From contig RGVD01000091.1 of assembly GCA_010027395.1 (NCBI GenBank), forward strand, positions 1-10,106: 10,106 nt of DNA. The letters run 5' to 3'. This stretch comes from Bacteroidota bacterium. GTDB taxonomy: Bacteria > Bacteroidota > Bacteroidia > UKL13-3. The position numbers and the translations under genes were made by a program. This document shows positions 1-7,161 of the stretch, piece by piece; positions within the stretch are counted from its first letter, which is position 1, and every line of letters starts with the position of its first letter. The notes beneath the pieces are model-generated. The model saw nothing but the letters and a program-made list of their open reading frames with translations, had not been told where the DNA came from and searched no databases.

Positions 1-18
1 CGCTTCCAATTGGAAGCG
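1..18. terminator. Palindromic hairpin, probable terminator of the large T9SS gene
   Basis: The first 18 bases, CGCTTCCAATTGGAAGCG, are a perfect palindrome that can fold as a 7-bp stem with an AATT loop. It lies 28 bp beyond the stop codon of the large minus-strand gene, where an intrinsic terminator is expected. On the plus strand it is followed by CCTTCTTTG, and on the minus strand it is preceded by the matching AAAGAAGG. The stem may therefore extend past the window edge and work in both directions. The U-tract for the minus-strand transcript would lie outside the window, so the call is probable rather than certain. Confidence 0.6.
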
Positions 19-46
19 CCTTCTTTGTGTATTAGATTACTAAAAA

Positions 47-3000
47 TTATTTGATAAATTTAACCGTTCTATCGAAACCATTTTCGTTTTTCACCTTCAC
101 GAAATAAACACCACTGCCCAAACTTTCAATATTTAACTGAGTGCTTGCACCATTCATGGCTGTATTTAGCACTTCATTTCCACTGATATTGAAAATACTA
201 ATGCTAGAGTTTTTAAAGCTTGCATTGTTAATGTTAATGTTTAACACATCACTTGCAGGATTTGGATAAACAGCCATTTTGGTATTTGTGATGTTGCTTT
301 CATTATCAATGCCTGTAGTTTTAGATATTGCATTCAAAATCAAAACAAATCTGTCTTTACCCCACTGATGCGGCAATGAATCCATTACGAAAGTATATAC
401 AGGGTTCTTTCTGATATCAATAGTTTTTTGTGTGAATTTATCTAACAATGACACTGAAATGGTATTATCAAAATCATTGATGGTTGTGAAATCGAAATTG
501 TATGAACCTTTACGTGTGGCTTCTACATTTAGATTAATTTTTGTTTCTTCAGTTACAAAAGGAATACTTGACAATGTTAAATTAATTGAATCACTACCAT
601 AGCTTGATAAGTTTAAATTATCATTTCTCAATTTGGTAATATCATAGTCGTCCTTAAGTAAAGTAGCACCATTTATCATTTTCAAAATATACTCATCGCT
701 CTCAGTTGAGTCTCTGTAATACTTAATATGTAACTCATCTGAAGCTGCACCTTTTTTATGCAAAGCAAGCGGTGCAGTCGTGGTTTTAAAATTTTCAGTA
801 AAAGTTAATGAGGCACCTGTACCTGTAGCTTGCACAAAGAAAGCAGAACCAGATGGAATGATACCACTCGTTAAAGTACCTGTACCTGCTTGTGTGCTAT
901 AGCTTTTGTATGAATTAGCCTTTGCATCAAACACATGGATAGATGTTCCAATATTTGTTCTGTTGGTATTAGATGACCAAAAAGCTACCCAATCAAAAGC
1001 ACACGGGTAAGGATTACCGATTAAGTTCCAACCATCATTTGAAGTATTAAATGCACCACCAGCGTCTGTTCCAGTTGAATTAATTGGCAAAGAAACCGAA
1101 CCTGCATTTACCGTATTACTTACACCACCTGTTTGAGTAAATGTAAATGAAGATTGTGTTGGAGCAGCACCATTTACATCAAAATAACCAATAACTGCTG
1201 TGTCTGTTGCATAAGTACCTGTGATAGGTCCTCTTATAAAAGCTCTATAACCCACACCAGGTGTTAAAGCAGTTGCCATGTTAGATGTTGGATTAGCCCA
1301 ACCATTTTCAATCGAGCCAGATGTTGTTCTGTTATATATCCTTACTGAAGCTGGTGTAGTTGAAGCATTGTTATAACCCAATAAATTAGAACGGGTAGTA
1401 GCATAGCCATTTGAGTTTTGAGAACCCACTGTAGCACCCGGTGTACCAGGACCTGTGATATAAAACTTAGTACCCCAATCTGCTAAAGTTTGACCTGTTA
1501 CTGGTGCCGCAATGTATCTCCATCTGCGGCCTGATTGTGAAATAAATCTTTCTATAGTAATATTTCCAGTAATGGTTCCAGCTGAGTTACCGATAGCCGC
1601 TGTACCATTTGCATCAGATTTTAAAGTAAGATTGCCACCACTAGAAAGGGTTGCTCCTGAACCAACAATTACTACTCCATACGTACTTCCACCAGTAATA
1701 CTTAACGCATTACCTAAAGTTGTTGTTCCACTTCCACTTATGGTTAAGTTTCTAAGAACATTTGTTGTTCCAGGAGTAGTTTGATCAAAAGCAATTGTTC
1801 CAGAAGCACCTGTTATTACTAAATTAGATGTAGCTGATCCCTTAATTACACCAGAAGTTCTTGTAATAGTTCCATTAATTGTTAAAGTAACTCCAGCATC
1901 AATAATAACTGTGCCACTGGTTAAAGTTAAATTATTTAAAGTTTGATTGGTACTGATTTGTAAAGTACCTCCATCAACTATTACATTATTAGTAATTGGT
2001 ATTGTTGTACCTCCAGATTTATTTAAACGTAGTGTACCTCCACTAACTGTTGTAGTTCCTGTGTAAGAATTACCACCAGTTGTTGTAGAGCCGTCTAAAA
2101 TTAAAGTACCTGAACCTGCTTTAACTAATGATATTTTATTAGTAGTTCCATCCTGAATACCAAAAACGAAAGCAGTTGGAGAGGTTGAACCATTAATTGT
2201 TAAAGTAGCATCTGTACTACCATTATTAACTATTCTATTTACTGCGCTGCCAAATCCACCATTTATGATAGAAGCAAGCGTTTGATTAAATCCATTTAAA
2301 TCTAGAGAACCACCGTTACCAGAAGAATAACCAAATGTTACATTTGTTGCAGTAGGTAAAGCATTGGTAACTCCTAATTTAACAACACCACTATTCGCAG
2401 CATTAAAAATTGTAGCACCTGTATAAGTATTTGCAGCGGCTAATGTTACTGTACCTGCACCACCAGAAGCACCAGCGGCAAACATCAAATCTGCAGAACC
2501 ACTTATTACACCATTTGCTGTTAAATCATTACCACTTGTTGCTCCGATTACTGTTTTAATAGCAGTATTATTTGTAATTGTTGCTGCACTTGACAAGCTT
2601 GTACCTGCTGCAGTTCCTACAATTGCTGCTACAGTACCAGATCCTGAGCCACCAGCAGAAGTAATATTAATTGGTACTGAAATGGAAGCGCTTGAAGTAG
2701 CAATATTTAATCTTTGAGCAATATTAGTTGCTGAACCTTGTGCTGATGAGATAGTAATATTTGCTGTACCTGAGCCAGTAATATTTCCAACACTTATAGC
2801 ACCACTTACAGGTGCAGATGTATTTACATTTGGAGCAAAAGTTAAGCCAATGTTATTTCCCAAGTTAATTGTACCTGTTAAAGCCACAGTTGTACTTGAG
2901 GTTGTAACTAAACTATACCCTGTTGTGTTGAAGTAGTAAGCAGTAGCTGATCTATCAGCATCTAAAGTTACTGAACCTGCGGTTCCAGCAAAAATAGCGT

Positions 3001-5080
3001 TGTTTGAATTCGCCCATGTAGCAGAAGATCCTGTAGACGAAGGTTGTCTCCATGAATTGGCTGTCCCCCATGTTCCTGTTCCTCCAACTGCTGGATTTGC
3101 ACTTGTATTAGCACCATTCCAATAATAACCAGCAACATTCGGTGTAGCATTTACTTCAGTACCACTTGTCCAAGTAGTTCCTCTTCTTGTAAAAAATTTA
3201 TAAAAGTATTGAGTTCCATTTGTTAATCCAGTGACGGTTTGGCTACTAGTTGAACCTTTATAAACAACAAATCCATTACCTAATGCAGCACCACTACCAT
3301 AAGCTAAATTACCAGTATAGGCTGAACCATCGCCTGTCGGTGTACCACTATTGCTAGCTAACGCAGCCACTACTAATATTTCATCATAACATGCAGGATT
3401 AACCCAAGTTAAAACTGAACTAAGATTTGCACTTGAAGCCGCTGCACTTGTTACATCGACAGGTGTACAACCAATAATTGTTTTAGTGCCACTTGCATTT
3501 GCAGAACCAGTTTTGTTACCAGAACTAAATGTTAAATCAGATGTAGTGACGGCACTTACAATAATTGTATTATTAGGAGTTGCAGTTAAAGGAATATCAG
3601 CAGTTATAAATATATAGTACGTAGAACCAGTGGCTAAACTTTGAGCACTAAAAGTAGGAAATACTTGCGAGCCTGCTGCCAAACTTGTTGTTTTGGTTGA
3701 AAGCAATACATCTGTGCCTGAATTAAAAGTATTATCCGTAGAATACCAGCATTTTAAATTAGTTAAATCACTAGTTACGTTATTACCTGTTGAAGTATTG
3801 ATTGTTACACCAGTTAATGAAGGCGTTGCTGTAGTAATTGCTAAATCAAAGCGGTAAATTACATTATTGGTTGTACCAACAGTAATGTTTCCAGATGATG
3901 AAGCAGGAGAACTTAATGCAATATCAGGCACCGCAACTGTAATAGTTTGAACACCTCCCGCAGCTACAGGGTCTGTTCCTGTTTTTGTCCCTGACGAAAA
4001 TGTAATGTTAGAAAAAGCAGTTGAAGCTATATTTATTGTATTTCCATTTGAAGCTCCAGAAGCTATATCAGCGGTAACAAAAATGTAGTAGGTAGAACCA
4101 CTTACTAAACTTTGAGATGTGAATGAAGGAAAAACTTGCGAGCCTGATGCTAAACTAGCAGTTTTAGTGCTTAAAGTAGCATCGGCTCCATCTAAAGTAG
4201 CATCAGTAGAATAACGTACTTTTAAATTTGTTAAATCAGCTGCAGCATAAGTACCACCTGTAGTCACTGTTAATCCAGTTAAGGTAGCATTGGCACTAGT
4301 TACTGTCATATCATAACGTTGCAAAACCACATTGGTTTGACCGTTATTTGGTGAACCTGCTGCAATTGTACCGTTCGAAATTGCAATTGATGGGGTAACT
4401 GTTACTGGTGCATTTGAATTTGTTAATGCTATACTCTGATATCTTAAGTTACCTGTTTGGGTACCAGAGCCAGTTGCAAATGCAGCCAACCTTATAGTTA
4501 ATACCGTAGTTGTTGTATTTCCGGGTGCAGGAACAGTAATAGTAGATAATGCAGTTTGGCTAGTACTTAATGTTATAGCACTACCTATTGTGGCATAGGT
4601 TGGACTTGCTCCATAACCATAAATTGGTTGTAATCTATTTGGAGCAGTAGTAGCACTACTAGTTCCAACATTCAAATCTAAAGAAAAACTAGAGTTTGGA
4701 AAGGTTTGACCACCACCTAACGTAATACTAAATTGAATGTAGCTTGTGGCACTTGCAGTAACTGAAGCAGTATTATTAGGCCAACCTGTTGTACGATGAA
4801 AAGTATTGGCTGTGGCAGCAGTAGCTGTAGCTAAAGTTATACCACCAAAGGTTGTGCTGGTTAAAGCAGTTGTTCTGGCACCATCTTGGTTAGTTTGGCT
4901 TGATGCATAGTTTGCGTTTGTAACGCTAGTACTAAAATCCCAACTAACATAATTCGTCTGCCCCATCACCCCATTCAAACCCAGCATCAATAGCAAGGCC
5001 AATAGGCTAAATAATTTTGTAGTAGAATATTTCGTTCGATCGAAAGAAGTACCCATTAATTTTGATAAAATTGTGTTCAT
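47..5080 (-). CDS. Giant T9SS-secreted beta-strand-repeat surface protein (type A sorting domain)
   Basis: This 1677-residue protein is predicted to be exported and either anchored to the cell surface or released by the type IX secretion system. Residues 1-40 form a signal peptide: a 20-residue polar n-region, then the hydrophobic stretch LFSLLALLLMLGL, with likely cleavage after VMG before Gln41. Residues 229-382 and 383-536 are tandem homologous repeats sharing DLTNLK, YSTD, STKT-SLA-GSQVFP and GSTYYIF-TADI. An FN3-like segment follows at about 540-647. A beta-helix-like region from about 650 to 1170 contains two autotransporter-associated repeats: NTYTGAT near 884 and NSYTGTTTVSGGTLRLN near 1004. 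Residues 1170-1440 (ITIERFIS, RRWRYIAAPVTG, WNLIGNPYP) match a module common in Bacteroidota secreted proteins. The last ~75 residues, with VYPNPASD at 1604-1611 and GSGVYFVKV near 1655, form the type A sorting domain, which is normally removed after export. The protein is Ser/Thr/Gly/Asn-rich with very few cysteines. The start at 5080 gives a complete signal peptide; Met9 is an alternative. The ligand is unknown; adhesion or matrix roles are inference only. Confidence 0.93.
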   Translation of the reverse strand: MNTILSKLMGTSFDRTKYSTTKLFSLLALLLMLGLNGVMGQTNYVSWDFSTSVTNANYASSQTNQDGARTTALTSTTFGGITLATATAATANTFHRTTGWPNNTASVTASATSYIQFSITLGGGQTFPNSSFSLDLNVGTSSATTAPNRLQPIYGYGASPTYATIGSAITLSTSQTALSTITVPAPGNTTTTVLTIRLAAFATGSGTQTGNLRYQSIALTNSNAPVTVTPSIAISNGTIAAGSPNNGQTNVVLQRYDMTVTSANATLTGLTVTTGGTYAAADLTNLKVRYSTDATLDGADATLSTKTASLASGSQVFPSFTSQSLVSGSTYYIFVTADIASGASNGNTINIASTAFSNITFSSGTKTGTDPVAAGGVQTITVAVPDIALSSPASSSGNITVGTTNNVIYRFDLAITTATPSLTGVTINTSTGNNVTSDLTNLKCWYSTDNTFNSGTDVLLSTKTTSLAAGSQVFPTFSAQSLATGSTYYIFITADIPLTATPNNTIIVSAVTTSDLTFSSGNKTGSANASGTKTIIGCTPVDVTSAAASSANLSSVLTWVNPACYDEILVVAALASNSGTPTGDGSAYTGNLAYGSGAALGNGFVVYKGSTSSQTVTGLTNGTQYFYKFFTRRGTTWTSGTEVNATPNVAGYYWNGANTSANPAVGGTGTWGTANSWRQPSSTGSSATWANSNNAIFAGTAGSVTLDADRSATAYYFNTTGYSLVTTSSTTVALTGTINLGNNIGLTFAPNVNTSAPVSGAISVGNITGSGTANITISSAQGSATNIAQRLNIATSSASISVPINITSAGGSGSGTVAAIVGTAAGTSLSSAATITNNTAIKTVIGATSGNDLTANGVISGSADLMFAAGASGGAGTVTLAAANTYTGATIFNAANSGVVKLGVTNALPTATNVTFGYSSGNGGSLDLNGFNQTLASIINGGFGSAVNRIVNNGSTDATLTINGSTSPTAFVFGIQDGTTNKISLVKAGSGTLILDGSTTTGGNSYTGTTTVSGGTLRLNKSGGTTIPITNNVIVDGGTLQISTNQTLNNLTLTSGTVIIDAGVTLTINGTITRTSGVIKGSATSNLVITGASGTIAFDQTTPGTTNVLRNLTISGSGTTTLGNALSITGGSTYGVVIVGSGATLSSGGNLTLKSDANGTAAIGNSAGTITGNITIERFISQSGRRWRYIAAPVTGQTLADWGTKFYITGPGTPGATVGSQNSNGYATTRSNLLGYNNASTTPASVRIYNRTTSGSIENGWANPTSNMATALTPGVGYRAFIRGPITGTYATDTAVIGYFDVNGAAPTQSSFTFTQTGGVSNTVNAGSVSLPINSTGTDAGGAFNTSNDGWNLIGNPYPCAFDWVAFWSSNTNRTNIGTSIHVFDAKANSYKSYSTQAGTGTLTSGIIPSGSAFFVQATGTGASLTFTENFKTTTAPLALHKKGAASDELHIKYYRDSTESDEYILKMINGATLLKDDYDITKLRNDNLNLSSYGSDSINLTLSSIPFVTEETKINLNVEATRKGSYNFDFTTINDFDNTISVSLLDKFTQKTIDIRKNPVYTFVMDSLPHQWGKDRFVLILNAISKTTGIDNESNITNTKMAVYPNPASDVLNININNASFKNSSISIFNISGNEVLNTAMNGASTQLNIESLGSGVYFVKVKNENGFDRTVKFIK
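3473..4396 (-). repeat. Two tandem ~154-residue protein repeats inside the T9SS gene
   Basis: The two units are about 3935-4396 (residues 229-382) and 3473-3934 (residues 383-536). Shared landmarks in order are IA(I/L)S, an RYDMTVT/RFDLAIT strand, LTG(L/V)T(V/I), DLTNLK, YSTD, LSTKT, GSQVFP, SQSL/AQSL with GSTYYIF, TADI, and T-SSG-KTG. The DNA still shows related blocks, for example the shared run ACTTGCGAGCCTG, but is clearly diverged elsewhere. This looks like an old duplication of an immunoglobulin-like beta-sandwich unit rather than a recent copy. The repeat boundaries are approximate. Confidence 0.85.
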
Positions 5081-5124
5081 TGTTTGCTTGATTTTTATGT
5101 TATAACAAGGTTAAAATGAAAGTG

Positions 5125-5149
5125 TTTAAACTTGTTAAAAAAGTTTAAA
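5125..5149. repeat. 9-bp-arm inverted repeat in the leader of the T9SS gene
   Basis: TTTAAACTT at 5125-5133 is the exact reverse complement of AAGTTTAAA at 5141-5149, with a 7-base spacer. The repeat lies 45-69 bp upstream of the start codon of the T9SS gene, between the candidate promoter and the gene. It could form a leader RNA hairpin or be a dyad operator. Because it is almost purely A/T it may be fortuitous. Confidence 0.4.
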
Positions 5150-5169
5150 TCTTCCTCTTTATTTTTTTT

Positions 5170-5177
5170 CAAATCTA
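5170..5177 (-). promoter_or_regulatory. Candidate -7 box of the T9SS gene
   Basis: On the minus strand this reads TAGATTTG, a perfect match to the Bacteroidota -7 consensus TAnnTTTG. It would place the transcript start roughly 80 bases before the start codon. No convincing TTTG -33 element is present 19-21 bases upstream, where the sequence is near TTAACA. The call therefore rests on the -7 match and its position. Confidence 0.4.
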
Positions 5178-5395
5178 TTAATGATTATCTGATAGCATGT
5201 TAAGGAATTGTTATTGTTCTAAAACATTAAAAAAAGCCATACACATGTAAATCTTTCTTGGTTTTGAATAAAAACTTATACCTAAAAATAGCCTTATTTA
5301 AACCTAATTTTAAAACAATTTACATCAACGATTAATAATTTAACACAATTTTGTAGAAAAAAACTTACATTTACTGAAAAAATGAACTTTTCATT

Positions 5396-5635
5396 ATGGT
5401 ATCATATTTAACGTATGTAAAAATAGCTGGTATCGTCATAGCAATCATTATTATGCTCATAATAATGGTGCTATACTTAAAACGATTCACTAAAGTTAAT
5501 AAATGTCCTAATTGCGGAGTAAAAGACTCTCAAAGGGTTGAGAGGGATTTATTTACTTCTATTTTTCTATTCTTTTATAAGGTGCAATCTTACAGGTGCC
5601 ACAAATGTTGGTATAGGTATTACGTAAGGCAATAG
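5396..5635 (+). CDS. Small membrane-anchored zinc-ribbon-like protein, paralogue A
   Basis: This 79-residue protein has one transmembrane helix at about residues 8-28 (IAGIVIAIIIMLIIMVLYL), followed by a basic stretch (KRFTKVNK). By the positive-inside rule this puts the C-terminus in the cytosol. The C-terminal half carries two Cys pairs, CPNC at about 37-40 and CHKC at about 68-71, 27 residues apart, and ends in YRYYVRQ. The spacing and the R-V-x-R-D motif resemble a common small zinc-ribbon pattern (CPxC, basic/hydrophobic linker, YRCxxCxxRF) known from uncharacterised bacterial proteins. Zn2+ binding by the four Cys is inferred. The start is set by an in-frame TGA at 5375, which makes 5396 the first possible ATG. 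It is a tandem paralogue of the next gene. Its function is unknown. Confidence 0.8.
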   Translation: MVSYLTYVKIAGIVIAIIIMLIIMVLYLKRFTKVNKCPNCGVKDSQRVERDLFTSIFLFFYKVQSYRCHKCWYRYYVRQ

Positions 5636-5685
5636 TTGATTATACACCAATCACTTTTGACTCTAATTGTCAATGTATTTGTATT

Positions 5686-5766
5686 AAAATAGTTTTTACG
5701 CCAAGCAGTCATCTTATTACGCAGATAAAATAAAACACTACTATTATTTTATTAAAAAACTATTTT
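5686..5766. repeat. Nested inverted repeats between the two zinc-ribbon paralogues
   Basis: The outer arms AAAATAGTTTTT (5686-5697) and AAAAACTATTTT (5755-5766) are perfect 12-bp reverse complements. Inside them, ATAAAATAA (5725-5733) and TTATTTTAT (5744-5752) form a second perfect 9-bp pair with a 10-base loop. The two pairs nest, so an RNA covering the region could fold into one long, interrupted hairpin ending 19 bases before the downstream ATG at 5786. A weak -7-like box, TGTATTTG (5674-5681, one mismatch to TAnnTTTG), lies just upstream and would put this structure in the 5' leader of paralogue B. The A/T richness raises the chance that the pairing is accidental. Confidence 0.45.
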
Positions 5767-5785
5767 CACAAAAATTTTCAAACCC

Positions 5786-6043
5786 ATGACAGACTTGCTA
5801 ATAGGAATAATCATATTATTGATTGTTGGTATAGCCTTTATCGTATTTTTAAGAAATTATATAAAGAAATTTGTAAACAAAGGCATCTGCCCCAACTGTG
5901 ATGCGCGCGATTATAAAAGGGTTCAAAGGGACTTTATAACAAAATATCTTTTGTTCTTCCTAAAGCTTCAAACACTAAAATGTACCAAATGCAGCTATCG
6001 ATTTAACCTTAAATTGAAAACAAAAAAGCAATTACTTGCGTAA
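5786..6043 (+). CDS. Small membrane-anchored zinc-ribbon-like protein, paralogue B
   Basis: This 85-residue protein is homologous to the preceding gene product. It has a transmembrane helix at about residues 4-22 (LLIGIIILLIVGIAFIVFL), then a basic segment (RNYIKKFVNK). A Cys4 domain follows, with CPNC at about 35-38 and CTKC at about 66-69, again exactly 27 residues apart. Features shared with paralogue A include CPNC, R-V-x-R-D, an LFF/KxQ hydrophobic linker and KC-x-YR. The predicted topology is N-out with a cytosolic zinc ribbon. The protein ends in a lysine-rich tail (LKLKTKKQLLA) that A lacks. The 150-bp gap to A holds an inverted repeat, so the two genes may be separately controlled rather than a tight operon. 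The last 12 bp overlap the 3' end of the opposite-strand oxygenase gene. Its function is unknown. Confidence 0.8.
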   Translation: MTDLLIGIIILLIVGIAFIVFLRNYIKKFVNKGICPNCDARDYKRVQRDFITKYLLFFLKLQTLKCTKCSYRFNLKLKTKKQLLA

Positions 6044-6988
6044 TCCAATTTCTCGCAATCTTTCATTCAAATATTCTCCTGCAGAAATGGGCTCATAGTG
6101 GCGCTGGTAATCAGATGTCACACAACTTTCTAAGCAGTCCAACCTCATATCACTTCTTGGATGCAGGAAAAACGGTATACTAAATCGTGGATTAGCCCAT
6201 TGTTCGCGTGGCGGATTTACTACCCTGTGTGTGGTTGATTTTAATTTATTATTGGTTAATCGTTGCAACATATCACCCACATTCACTACCAATTGTTCTG
6301 GCAAAGCAGTTATTCCAACCCACTCACCCTGTTTGTTTAGCACCTCTAGTCCCTCTGCTGATGCGCCCATAAGCAAAGTAATCAAATTGATATCTTCATG
6401 CTCTGCAGCTCTTACTGCCGACTCAGGCTCATGTGTAATAGGCGGATAATGAATAGGTCTTAAAATGCTGTTGCCGTTCTTTATCTTATCATCAAAAAAG
6501 AACTCGTCTAAACCTAAATACAGGGCAATGGCTCGCAACATGTGCTTACCCGTTTCTTCTAATTCCTTATAGGCCTTGATTCCGTATGCATTAAAATCAG
6601 GCAATTCATCAACAAAAATATTATCAGGGTATTCTGATTTGATAGGATCTTCTCCTTCAACCATTTGACCAAAATGCCAAAACTCTTTCAAATCGCCTAC
6701 ATTGCGGCCCTTGGCATGTTCTTTTCCAAAACTGGTGTATCCCCTTTGCCCTGCAATCTTTGGGTCTTCGTATTTATTCTTTATTTCTTGAGTTAAACCA
6801 AAAAATTGCTGACACTGGGCATATAGTATTCTTGAAGTATCATTATGTAAAAGGTGTCCACGAACAGCAACGAAACCAATATCTTCATAAGCTTTACCCA
6901 AATCTTGAACAAACTTGGTTTTGCGAGTTTCATCACCTGATAAAAAATCGCTTAAATCTACTGATGGTATGCCTGCACTGTGTATCAT
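6032..6988 (-). CDS. 2-oxoglutarate/Fe(II)-dependent oxygenase, isopenicillin N synthase-like
   Basis: This 318-residue protein belongs to the plant-DIOX/isopenicillin N synthase superfamily of cytosolic non-haem iron oxygenases. These typically couple 2-oxoglutarate decarboxylation to oxidation of a small molecule. The N-terminal DIOX_N-like region begins IPSVDLSDFL (7-16) and contains YEDIGFVAVRGH (34-45). The catalytic jelly roll follows at about 170-280. The iron facial triad is visible as His197-x-Asp199 (in EHED) and His254 (in STTHRV). Arg268-x-Ser270 (RFS) matches the RxS pair that binds the 2-oxoglutarate carboxylate. LRPIHYPP (176-183) is another family signature. All key residues are present and the length is normal, so it should be active. 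The substrate cannot be read from sequence; homologues are often labelled flavanone dioxygenase or ethylene-forming-like without proof. The ATG at 6988 directly precedes the conserved IPSVDL start. Its 3' end overlaps the convergent zinc-ribbon gene by 12 bp. Confidence 0.92.
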   Translation of the reverse strand: MIHSAGIPSVDLSDFLSGDETRKTKFVQDLGKAYEDIGFVAVRGHLLHNDTSRILYAQCQQFFGLTQEIKNKYEDPKIAGQRGYTSFGKEHAKGRNVGDLKEFWHFGQMVEGEDPIKSEYPDNIFVDELPDFNAYGIKAYKELEETGKHMLRAIALYLGLDEFFFDDKIKNGNSILRPIHYPPITHEPESAVRAAEHEDINLITLLMGASAEGLEVLNKQGEWVGITALPEQLVVNVGDMLQRLTNNKLKSTTHRVVNPPREQWANPRFSIPFFLHPRSDMRLDCLESCVTSDYQRHYEPISAGEYLNERLREIGLRK

Positions 6989-7007
6989 AACAATTCTATA
7001 TAAAATT

Positions 7008-7039
7008 CAAATGTGTACTATTTTAAGTTAATCTGCAAA
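7008..7039 (-). promoter_or_regulatory. Candidate promoter of the oxygenase gene
   Basis: On the minus strand, TTTG (7036-7039) is followed after exactly 20 bases by CACATTTG (7008-7015). This fits the Bacteroidota layout of a -33 TTTG and a -7 TAnnTTTG with one mismatch (C for T). The predicted start site would lie near 7001, giving a short leader of about 12 bases before the ATG at 6988. Confidence 0.45.
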
Positions 7040-7086
7040 TATTGATTTTGCTGCGTTTGAAATTATAGTTTAAGCTTGGTGATACA

Positions 7087-7094
7087 TATATTTG
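7087..7094 (+). promoter_or_regulatory. Candidate -7 box of mfd
   Basis: TATATTTG matches the Bacteroidota -7 consensus TAnnTTTG perfectly and lies 67 bases before the mfd start codon. No -33 TTTG sits at the usual 19-21-base spacing; the nearest upstream TTTG, at 7056-7059, is 27 bases away. Transcription from here would place the GC-rich hairpin at 7116-7139 inside the mfd leader. Confidence 0.3.
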
Positions 7095-7115
7095 TTGGCT
7101 TAGAACAAAAATTCA

Positions 7116-7139
7116 CCCCCGCGGTTTACACTTCGGGGG
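7116..7139. repeat. GC-rich hairpin in the mfd leader region
   Basis: CCCCCG (7116-7121) pairs perfectly with CGGGGG (7134-7139) around a 12-base loop. It is a striking GC-rich island in very A/T-rich surroundings, ending 22 bases before the mfd ATG. On the minus strand the hairpin is followed by TGAATTTTTGTT, which looks like an intrinsic terminator acting on antisense transcription out of mfd. On the plus strand it would be a leader stem-loop. It could also be one copy of a dispersed palindromic repeat, which a single window cannot show. Confidence 0.5.
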
Positions 7140-7161
7140 CTATACTATTTTGAAAAAATAA

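Larger units (their letters stand above)
5081..5395. other. AT-rich divergent intergenic region
   Basis: This 315-bp stretch separates the divergently transcribed T9SS gene (minus) and the first zinc-ribbon gene (plus). It holds the probable -7 box and leader hairpin of the T9SS gene, which have their own entries. Near its right end is CAATTTTG at 5346-5353, one mismatch from TAnnTTTG and a weak candidate -7 box for the plus-strand gene; no good -33 element was seen at the usual spacing. No coding sequence or RNA gene was recognised, only A/T-rich sequence. Confidence 0.6.

Noticed and set aside
1512..1784. 90-codon open frame on the plus strand within the T9SS gene
   Set aside because: It is antisense to the strongly supported repeat-rich coding region, its translation is Pro/Val-rich low-complexity sequence mirroring Thr/Gly codons, and it resembles no known protein. 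It is a shadow.
2968..3150. 60-codon minus-strand frame inside the T9SS gene
   Set aside because: It is an alternate frame of the same strand, and its Gln/Leu-rich sequence is a frame-shifted reading of the Ser/Thr-rich coding region. There is no independent start signal or homology.
3473..4396. Recent DNA-level duplication or recombination hot spot in the T9SS gene
   Set aside because: The two protein repeats are clear, but their DNA is extensively diverged with only short matching runs, so a recent duplication is not supported.
5382..5411. Nine-codon upstream open frame (MNFSLWYHI) overlapping the start of zinc-ribbon paralogue A
   Set aside because: An ATG at 5382 followed by a stop at 5409 could act as an upstream frame, but it is so short that chance explains it and no supporting signal is visible.
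6231..6990. Plus-strand open frames across the oxygenase (6231-6449 and 6760-6990)
   Set aside because: They are antisense to a complete, motif-supported oxygenase and have no recognisable protein features.
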